A DNA stretch of 64,000 nucleotides from Hibiscus mutabilis. Taxonomy: Eukaryota; Streptophyta; Magnoliopsida; Malvales; Malvaceae. The notes below the pieces were generated by a model. That model ran no database searches. It saw nothing but the letters and a program-made list of their open reading frames with translations, and was not told the DNA's origin. This document shows positions 23,625 to 33,790 of this stretch, one piece after another. The stretch spans positions 3,472,001 to 3,536,000 of the forward strand of contig CM033741.1 of assembly GCA_019671005.1 (NCBI GenBank), given 5' to 3'. Within the stretch, counting starts at the first letter, position 1. Every line of letters begins with the position of its first letter. Made by a program: the position numbers and the translations under genes.

Positions 23625-24673
23625 TTAATTTTTTGTCTTCAAAGGGATGCCCATGTCTCTCGACTGGTCATGTCGGGATCTTGGTCCTTTGTGTGGAGGT
23701 GCCCCAACCTCCTTTGGCTTTGAACATCTTTTTGACTTATTTTCCTGTTTGGATGCCCCCCAAACTTTTACATATTGTTCTAGGAATGCCTTTGTAGCAT
23801 GTTTCAACTTTGAGTTGCATTGTCGCCTTTTTGGATGACTTTCAGTGCTCTCGTGAACTCGTTGCGTTGCCTCTTAAGTTGGGTTTATGATTTGTCATGT
23901 TGGTTCCTAGCCGCTTATCAATTTTGGATTAGGTGGAACGCTGTAGATGGCGATTGGTGTTTAGTATTTGGGATGTGGAGTTATGATTCCAAAAGAAGGG
24001 TAGCAAAGGTTTGCTCGGCTTTTGGTTTTTTGAATGGCTTTGGGTAGAATGGTAGAGTTGAAGGGCTTGGTTGTCGGGTGATGATAAGTCGAGAGCTCAA
24101 AAGGACTCAAACATAAGGGTTCAAGCAGTGAAATGAGGGGTTCTCTGTTTGAGTATTTTGGTCGATGGGTAGCGATTGTAGTGGGGATGAAAAAACTTTA
24201 TTGTGTTTTCGGTTGGAAATGGTGAGTGTGAATGATTTACGAAGGATGAAAGGTGGTGGGTTAATTTCGGTGATGGAGAGTGATGTGTGAGTGTTGGAAT
24301 TTGGCACTTGTCGAGAGATACCCCCGAACTGAGTTCTTGTGGAGGTTTGGTAATGGTGCTGAATTGGCCGACTTTGCTTTCTCTGGTATTAATGATGCGA
24401 GACTTTCCGATGGCCGATTTTAAAATTGATGCATCTATGTGCAAAATGTGTCTTAAATGCAAAATGATTTATGTGAATGCAATGCAAAATTAAGATTGTG
24501 ATGATGTTGTGTAATGATGCAAATGAAATTGATGTGATGAGAATAAAATGAAACGAGTTAGTACCAAATAAAATGATTAAATAAAACAAATGATAAATAT
24601 AACAAAAATAGAATAATAAAAAAACTGTACATAAACAAGAAATAAGGCACCATAGCCTAAATAGGGTGACCAC
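23625..24673. other. Internal region with uninformative ORFs
   Basis: Overlapping ORFs of 60-113 codons occur on both strands (for example 23625-23807 minus, KHATKAFLEQYVKVWGASK; 24121-24462 minus). All recur at identical spacing in the second internal copy. None resembles a known retroelement domain. Minus-strand ones have the element's sense orientation and could be gag scraps. Confidence 0.35.
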
Positions 24674-25157
24674 TAATCGGGCAGAGTTTCACATGGCTCT
24701 AAAGGGTTGGCTCCTACGGCTCACTATATGCAGTTTTGGTGCTAAGAGGTACCCGAATTTTCCTTGCTGACATCTACTAAGAGTAGCAAGGCCCCCGATC
24801 ATCACCCATTATAGGTTCCTTTCAACCGGGTTCAATTCAGGGGGACCCATTCGCTTATGCCTGCACGAAGGAACAATATCCTTACGAAAGCATAAGGTAC
24901 TCGAGCCCCGAAGGTACTTGCTAGGCCTACACGGAGAACGATATCCTCACGAAAGCATTAGCGTTTTCCCCCACTTAAAAAATACGAGTTTATATGCCAA
25001 ATTTTAAATACGTTGAAATAAACGCGCAATTATAACCGAATGCTAGTTTAATAGTCACTTTAATCCGAAATTTCCAATATTAGTAAAGCGGTAATTATTT
25101 GAAGAAGGTTGACTATCTTTTTTGAAAAACAAAAATGTCCCCAGTGGAGCCGCCATC

Positions 25158-25730
25158 TGTAGCAACGTCCCCCTCGCTAAAAAAGTATTTTTATTTTGAA
25201 AATGACGTCTTCCATGGGATTTTAGAAAAATCATATTTTATTTAAAATAGAGTCGCCACTGGCCACTCAAGGTGGACCGAACATCGTAAAAACCAGAGAT
25301 TTCAAAATGTCGGGTTCGGGAGTCGATTACGGATGGGGAAGGATTAGCACCCCCACACCGCCCAAAATTGGTACTTTAATAATTACCGTTTTATTAATAT
25401 TAGACTTTTCGGATTAGAGTGACGATTAAATTAAAATTTGGTTATAAATGCGAATAGATTTTAAAGGCCCCGTTATCCGAGAGTAAACGCCCAACCACTA
25501 TCACTACGCCTGATACTGGCCCCGTTTACGCTCGAATAAAAGGGCACCACATTGACAAAATATATATCCGAAATGCAACTTAAGATATGGCGAACGAGAA
25601 TAAATACGATGCGATAAAAATATAAATAAACACTAACATAATAAAATACTAATCTAACGCATAAAAAACAAACCCAACATAAATAAAATACTACTCTAAA
25701 ACATACAAAACATAAATATTAATCTAACAC

Positions 25731-25816
<86 letters not shown>

Positions 25817-26950
25817 AATATGAATGCATGGATCATATTAAAATGCATGGAACAATATAAAATATATCATGAAACTAGATGCTAATGGCTAAAATGTACT
25901 AATACTAAATTACATGGCAAAACTAGCAAAACATATTAGGACTAAAATGCAACAAATATAAAATACAAGAACTGGAAAGTAAACAACTTAAAACTAAAGT
26001 GCTGAAAATAAATTCAACATAAAAATAGTGACTGAATTGAACCGAAAAAGAAGTTAAAAAACAAAAACAGAAATAAAAGACAATATTAAACACGTATAAA
26101 ACAATAAAGGACTAAACACATGATTATCCCATATACAGAACCGAAAACAGGAACATAAATGAAGGACCTGACGCGTAATTATACCCTTTTTAAAAAATCT
26201 CAGATCCTTAGTCTTAAAACTACGTCGTTTTTTGGGAGGCCAGTTAAAACAAATACATGGGGTTTAATATTCATTTCGAAACGGGTTTAAAACAAACCCT
26301 AAATTTTTTATCTCCCCTTTCTCTCGACGACATCACAAGGGGCAGCGGCGGCCACTCCTTCTCAAGCTCACCGGCTTCCGCCGTTCATCAGCGGCGAGCC
26401 TCACGGCGGGCGGTTCATTGCGGCAGGTAAGCTTTCGAATCCTCCCCTTTTTTAATTTGATTCAAAATAAAAAATAAAGAGAAAAAAGATTTTGATTCGA
26501 AATAAAAGAAATATCCTTAAACTTGTTTGTATTGATTTCAAATTTTCCATTACAAATTTTCCCATTTTTCTTCAGGTTTTCCCCTTTTTTTCTCTATTTT
26601 CGAACTCAGCCCCAAAGCTCCTCTCTTTTTTTTTTCTTGAAAATGGCTGGCTCCCTCCTCTTTGTTTCTGTTGCTTTTTAAATGGATGAAGAGGAGGCTA
26701 ATGTTGATGATGCCATAGCTTGGTTGGGTTGTTGATCCACGACATAGGGGCATGGTGAAAGGAACTTAGGCAATACGTGTAGAGGGAGATAGCAGGGCAT
26801 GGGGTGAAGCATGGGGGTGAGTTCCTGCTGCAGGGCATGGGGTAACATACCCATTTTTACTATTTTAATTTTTTTTAATTTGGTATATTTTTTTTAATAG
26901 GACAAATGGTTCGGATATAATTTTGGGGCTGGACAAAAATTGGTATTCTG
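25158..26950 (-). repeat. LTR 2 (middle, chimeric)
   Basis: 1793 bp. From the left end to about 26840 it follows LTR 3 (for example TAGCAACGTCCCCC, GTGAGTTCCTGCTGCAGG). From about 26843 to the right end it follows LTR 1 (CATACCC, AATTTGGTATA, GGTTCGGATATAATTTTGGGG). It contains a pure (AAT)n of about 28 units at 25732-25813. Its right terminus reads TATTCTG instead of TATTACA. Confidence 0.85.
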
Positions 26951-27524
26951 ATTGCCCCTCTTTTGCTCATTCTTGTAATGAGAATATAGCAAAGACAAAA
27001 GAATAACTATTTTTGTCCGGTCTGGCTGAACTTCTCCTCTTTTGACGCGTATCTTCTTTTTCAGTAGATCTTCTTTCTCTTCGGCGATTGTCTTCTTTCT
27101 GGACCTGACGGATCTACTTTGTCACTCTTGGAGGAAGCAAAATCTTCAAAAGGGGAGGTGGTCAGTTGTGGAAGCAAAATGAGTGCAACTTGCTACATTA
27201 TTGATAATAAGTTAATACCTAAAGAGAGTTCGACCCAGCTGCAACACCGACGAAGAGGCAAGGTCTACAAAACTTGATCCAGCTGCAACACTGAACAAAG
27301 AGGCAGGATCGATGGACGAGAGTTCTGATGTCTGATCTAGCTACAACTCTGACGAAGAGGCAAGATCAGAAAACTGACAACTTTTTTCTTCTTTTCTTCT
27401 TTTTTTTGTATTTTTGTATTTTTTATATTTTTCTTTTATTTCTTATTTTTCATCATGGTAATACGAGTAAAAAATGACTGCACAGCTACGACAAGCGAAG
27501 AGACCGGGTCGAAAGATAGGTGTT

Positions 27525-29775
27525 GGACCCCACTACTCTATCAACGGAGAAGTAAGATCAGAGAACGTTGGTAACATAGATTTAACCACCCCATCAGCGG
27601 AGGGACTTGATCATATAATGGTAACTTGGAACTGGATACACCATCAGCGGAGAGCAGGATCAGAGGACGACTGCAGTTTGGACCTAGTCACTCCATCAGC
27701 GGAGGACTAGATTGGATAATGACGACCTGGAACCGGCTACACCATCAGCGAGAGGCGAGGATCGAGAGGGCGACGATAGCTTGTACCTAGCCACTCCATC
27801 AGCGGAGAGACTAGATCGGGCGATGAAAGTTGATAAATTTTCTTTTTGATTTTTCATTCTTTTTATTTTTTCTTTTTTTTATTTATTTTTTTAGCTACAA
27901 CATTAATAAAGAGAACTTGAAAATCAGTAAAGTTGGATCTAACCTCGCCATCAACGGAGAAGTAGAACATTAATCGAACCCTACTACACCATCGGAGAGA
28001 AGCATGATAGCGAAAGAACTTATACCTAGCCGCTCCATCGCCAGAGAGGACTAGATCGGATAATGACGACCAAGAATCGGCTACAACATTAGCGGAGAGA
28101 AAGATTAAAGGATGACAATGAGCTTGAACCTAGCCAATCCATCACGGAGGCCTAGATCGGATAATGACGACCTAGAACCGGCTACACCATCAGGCGGAGA
28201 GCGAGGATCGAGAGGACTACGAGCTTAGACCGGCCACTCCATCAGGCGGAGGATCGGATCGGATAATGACGACCTAGAACCGCTACACCATCGGCGAAGA
28301 GCGAGGATCGAGGACGACGGTAGCTTAGACCCGCCACTCCATCAACGGAGGACTAGATCGGATAATGGCGACTTGAAACTGGCTACACCATCAGCGGAGA
28401 GCAGGATCAGAGGACGACTGCAGTTTGGACCTAGCCACTCCATCAGCAGATGACTAGATTGGATAATGACGACCTGGAATCGGCTACACCATCAGCGGAG
28501 AGCAGGATCAGATGACGATGATAGCTTGTACCTAGCCACTCTATCAGCGGAGAAACTAGATCGGGTGATGAAAGTTGATAAATTTTCTTTTGATTTTTCA
28601 TTTTTTTTCTTTTTTCTTTTTTTTTCTTTTTTTTCTTTGATTTTTTAGCTACAACATTAATAAAGAGAACTTGAAAATCAGTAAAGTTGGATCTAACCTC
28701 ACCATCAACGGAGAAGTAGAACATTAATTGGAACCCTACTACACCATCAGCAAAGAAGTAGGATAGCAGCAACTTGGACCTAGCCACTCCATCAGCGGAA
28801 GGACTGGATCGGATAATGATGACCAGGAATCGGCTACACCAACAGCGGAGAGCAAGATTAGAGGACGACAGCAGCTTGGACATAGCCACTCCATCAGCGG
28901 AAGCCTAGATCGGATAATGACGACCTGGAACCAGTTACACCATCAGCGGAGAGCAGGATCAGAGGACGACGAGAGCTTGGACCCAGCCACTCCATCAACG
29001 GAGGACTGGATCAGATAATGACGACCTAGAACTGGCTACACCATCAGCAGAGAGCAGGATCTGAGGACGACGGTAGCTTGGACCCGGTCACTCTATCAGC
29101 AGAGGGACTGGATCGGATAATGACGACCTGAAACCGGCTACGCCATCAGCGGAGAGCATGATTTGAGGACGATGGGAGCTTAGACCCGGTTACTCCATCA
29201 GCGGATGACTGGATTGGATAATGATAACCTAGAACCGACTATACCATCAGCGGAGAGCAGGATCTGAGGACGACGGGAGCTTAGACCCGACCACTCCATC
29301 AGCGGATGATTGGATTGGATAATGACGACCTAGAACCAGCTACACCATCAGCGGAGAGCAAGATTTGAGGACGACGGGAGCTTGGACCTGGCTACTCCAT
29401 CAGTGGATGATTGGATTGGACAATGACGACCTGAAACCGGCTACACCTTCAGCGGGGAGCAGGATCTGAGGACGACGGGAGCTTGGAACCGGCCACTCCA
29501 TCAACAGAGGATTGGATTGGACAATGACGACCTAGAACCGGCTACACCATCAACGGAGAGCAGGATCTAAGGACGACGAGAGCTTGGACCCAGCCACTCC
29601 ATCAGCGGAGAACTGGATTGGATAATGACGACCTGGAAATGGCTACACCATCAGCAAAGAGCAGGATCTGAGGACGACGGGAGCTTAGACCCGGCCACTC
29701 TATCAGCAGAGGACTGGTTTGGATAATGACGACCTAGAACCGGCTACACCATCAGCGGAGAGCGGGATCTAAGGA
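27525..29775. repeat. Satellite array B, about 101-bp unit
   Basis: Second copy of array A with the same order of variant units and the same pyrimidine-rich interruptions (27837-27890, 28580-28645). It is nearly identical to array A except in patches (27465-27500, 27740-27775, 27970-28335), where differences concentrate at CAG/CTG and CCGG words. Confidence 0.88.
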
Positions 29776-31771
29776 CGCCTATATTGTTGCAACATCAGCG
29801 GTAAAGCAAAATCTGAAAATGTTAGCCTATCAACAATGACAAAGGTAAGATCTGAAAAAGGCTACTTCTGTTGCGCTACTGTCGGAGAGGTATAACCTGA
29901 AAATGAAAAAAAAACATTAATCAGTAAAAGTTCCAAAAATTTTCACTGTTACCTTTTATTGATGTTTCAGCATCCTCTTTGTGTTTGGCCTCCTTTAAGA
30001 CTAAGGTTGGCCGTCGTGTTGTTGCCCCCATGGCTGAGGCTCTTCGGTCTCTTTTTTGAACCTTTTTGTAAGCAAAAATGCATGAATTCATCTAATTTTA
30101 TGCCTAAATGCATGTGTCTATCCTAAATGTATGACGACTTAAATGTATGCACCTAATCTAAATGTATGATGTATGCAAGAATGATTCAATGCAAGATGAA
30201 TGCAACTAAATGCATGAATGTGACATGATTTGATTTTTAATTTTTTGTCTTCAAAGGGATGCCCATGTCTCTCGACTGGTCATGTCGGGATCTTGGTCCT
30301 TTGTGTGGAGGTGCCCCAACCTCCTTTGGCTTTGAACATCTTTTTGACTTATTTTCCTGTTTGGATGCCCCCCAAACTTTTACATATTGTTCTAGGAATG
30401 CCTTTGTAGCATGTTTCAACTTTGAGTTGCATTGTCGCCTTTTTGGATGACTTTCAGTGCTCTCGTGAACTCGTTGCGTTGCCTCTTAAGTTGGGTTTAT
30501 GATTTGTCATGTTGGTTCCTAGCCGCTTATCAATTTTGGATTAGGTGGAACGCTGTAGATGGCGATTGGTGTTTAGTATTTGGGATGTGGAGTTATGATT
30601 CCAAAAGAAGGGTAGCAAAGGTTTGCTCGGCTTTTGGTTTTTTGAATGGCTTTGGGTAGAATGGTAGAGTTGAAGGGCTTGGTTGTCGGGTGATGATAAG
30701 TCGAGAGCTCAAAAGGACTCAAACATAAGGGTTCAAGCAGTGAAATGAGGGGTTCTCTGTTTGAGTATTTTGGTCGATGGGTAGCGATTGTAGTGGGGAT
30801 GAAAAAAACTTTATTGTGTTTTCGGTTGGAAATGGTGAGTGTGAATGATTTCTGAAGGATGAAAGGTGGTGGGTTAATTTCGGTGATGGAGAGTGATGTG
30901 TGAGTGTTGGAATTTGGCACTTGTCGAGAGATACCCCCGAACTGAGTTCTTGTGGAGGTTTGGTAATGGTGCTGAATTGGCCGACTTTGCTTTCTCTGGT
31001 ATTAATGATGCGAGACTTTCCGATGGCCGATTTTAAAATTGATGCATCTATGTGCAAAATGTGTCTTAAATGCAAAATGATTTATGTGAATGCAATGCAA
31101 AATTAAGATTGTGATGATGTTGTGTAATGATGCAAATGAAATTGATGTGATGAGAATAAAATGAAACGAGTTAGTACCAAATAAAATGATTAAATAAAAC
31201 AAATGATAAATATAACAAAAATAGAATAATAAAAAAACTGTACATAAACAAGAAATAAGGCACCATAGCCTAAATAGGGTGACCACTAATCGGCGAGAGT
31301 TTCACATGGCTCTAAAGGGGTTGGCTCCTACGGCTCACTATATGCAGTTTTGGTGCTAAGAGGTACCCGAATTTTCCTTGCTGACATCTACTAAGAGTAG
31401 CAAGGCCCCCGATCATCACCCATTATAGGTTCCTTTCAACCGGGTTCAATTCAGGGGGACCCATTCGCTTATGCCTGCACGAAGGAACAATATCCTTACG
31501 AAAGCATAAGGTACTCGAGCCCCGAAGGTACTTGCTAGGCCTACACGGAGAACGATATCCTCACGAAAGCATTAGCGTTTTCCCCCACTTAAAAAATACG
31601 AGTTTATATGCCAAATTTTAAATACGTTGAAATAAACGCGCAATTATAACCGAATGCTAGTTTAATAGTCACTTTAATCCGAAATTTCCAATATTAGTAA
31701 AGCGGTAATTATTTGAAGAAGGTTGACTATCTTTTTTGAAAAACAAAAATGTCCCCAGTGGAGCCGCCATC

Positions 31772-32344
31772 TGTAGCAACGTCCCCCTCGCTAAAAAAGT
31801 ATTTTTATTTTGAAAATGACGTCTTCCATGGGATTTTAGAAAAATCATATTTTATTTAAAATAGAGTCGCCACTGGCCACTCAAGGTGGACCGAACATCG
31901 TAAAAACCAGAGATTTCAAAATGTCGGGTTCGGGAGTCGATTACGGATGGGGAAGGATTAGCACCCCCACACCGCCCAAAATTGGTACTTTAATAATTAC
32001 CGTTTTATTAATATTAGACTTTTCGGATTAGAGTGACGATTAAATTAAAATTTGGTTATAAATGCGAATAGATTTTAAAGGCCCCGTTATCCGAGAGTAA
32101 ACGCCCAACCACTATCACTACGCCTGATACTGGCCCCGTTTACGCTCGAATAAAAGGGCACCACATTGACAAAATATATATCCGAAATGCAACTTAAGAT
32201 ATGGCGAACGAGAATAAATACGATGCGATAAAAATATAAATAAACACTAACATAATAAAATACTAATCTAACGCATAAAAAACAAACCCAACATAAATAA
32301 AATACTACTCTAAAACATACAAAACATAAATATTAATCTAACAC

Positions 32345-32428
<84 letters not shown>

Positions 32429-33572
32429 CTAATATGAATGCATGGATCATATTAAAATGCATGGAACAATATAAAATATATCATGAAACTAGATGCTAAT
32501 GGCTAAAATGTACTAATACTAAATTACATGGCAAAACTAGCAAAACATATTAGGACTAAAATGCAACAAATATAAAATACAAGAACTGGAAAGTAAACAA
32601 CTTAAAACTAAAGTGCTGAAAATAAATTCAACATAAAAATAGTGACTGAATTGAACCGAAGCAGAAGTTAAAAGCCACAAAAACAGAAATAAAAGACAAT
32701 ATTAAACACGTATAAAACAATAAAGGACTAAGCACATGATTATCCCATATACAGAACCGAAAATAGGAACATAAATGAAGGACCTGACGCGTAATTATAC
32801 CATTTTTTAAAAAATCTCAGATCCTTAGTCCTAAAACTACGTCACTTTTTGGGAGGCCAGTTAAAACAAATACATGGGGTATAATATTCATTTCGAAACG
32901 AGTTTAAAACAAACCCTAAAATTTTTTTATCTCCCCCTTTCTCTCGACGACATCACAAGGGGCAGCGGCGGCCACTCCTTCTCAAGCTCACCGGCTTCCG
33001 CCGTTCATCAGCGGCGAGCCTCACGGCGGGCGGTTCATTGCAACAGGTAAGCTTTCGAATCCTCCCACTTTTTTAATTTGATTCGAAAGAAAAATAAAGA
33101 GAAAAAAGATTTTGATTCGAAATAAAAGAAATACCCTTCAACTTGTTTGTATTGATTTCAAATTTTTCTTACAAATTTTCCCCTTTTTCTTCAGGTTTTC
33201 CCCTCTTTTTTCTCTATTTTCGAACTCAGCCCCCGAAAGCTCCTCTCTTTTTTTTTTCTTGAAAATGGCTGGCTCCCTCCTCTTTGTTTCTGTTGCTTTA
33301 AATGTATGAAGAGGAGGCTAATGTTGATGATGCCATAGCTTGGTTGGGTTGTTGATCCACGACATAGGGGCATGGTGAAAGGAACTTAGGCAATACGTGT
33401 AGAGGGAGATAGCAGGGCATGGGGTGAAGCATGGGGGTGAGTTCCTGCTGCAGGGCATGGGGCAACATTCCCATTTTTATTATTTTAATTTTTTTTTAAT
33501 TTAATATATTTTTTAGAATATGACAAATAGTTCGGATATAATTTTTAGACTCGGACAAAAATATGTATTACA
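31772..33572 (-). repeat. LTR 3 (5' LTR in element orientation)
   Basis: 1801 bp, TGTAGCAACG...GTATTACA. It contains (AAT)n of about 28 units at 32345-32427. Its right end differs from LTRs 1 and 2 (AATTTAATATA, ATAGTTCGG, TTTTTAGACTCGGACA). Confidence 0.88.
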
Positions 33573-33682
33573 CTAAGTCAGTTTGCATGCAACGGCACAA
33601 CAAAGTACACCGTTTACTGATTTAAAAAATACTGGGGTTTAATCCGACAAAAAGAAAATTATAAGAAAACACTAGTAGATAC
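33573..33682. repeat. Tandem duplication 2, unit 2, right part
   Basis: Begins with the second CTAAG and continues GTTTGCATGCAACGGCACAA, matching 17952-18060. It ends about 110 bp from the 3' end of phosphatase copy 2. Confidence 0.75.
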
Positions 33683-33790
33683 AATTTCTTCGAAATGCAC
33701 CAAGCTAAAAGTTTGAAATGATCTAACGGTAACGGTGGTGAGAGTTCAACGATCTTGAATCGTGTACGGATGTGACAGATGAAGTGATTA

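Larger units (their letters stand above)
18590..33572 (-). mobile_element. LTR-retrotransposon dimer, Tat/Ogre-like, TSD CTAAG
   Basis: Three LTRs (18590-20339, 25158-26950, 31772-33572) enclose two near-identical internal segments (20340-25157, 26951-31771). Only the outer ends carry the 5-bp duplication CTAAG (18585-18589, 33573-33577). Minus orientation follows from a PBS-like TGGCGGCTCCACTGGGGAC (minus strand, 31769-31751, repeated at 25155-25137) beside the right-hand LTRs. A polypurine tract AAAGAGGGGCAAC (minus, 20352-20340) lies next to the left LTR. The PBS resembles the tRNA-Arg type known from Ogre/Tat elements (from memory). No gag, protease, RT or integrase motif was found, so it is a large non-autonomous derivative. 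Confidence 0.9.

Noticed and set aside
23647..24047. ORFs on both strands repeated exactly at 30259-30659, considered as retroelement genes
   Set aside because: No gag, protease, RT or integrase motif. Identical recurrence follows from the dimer duplication, not from selection.
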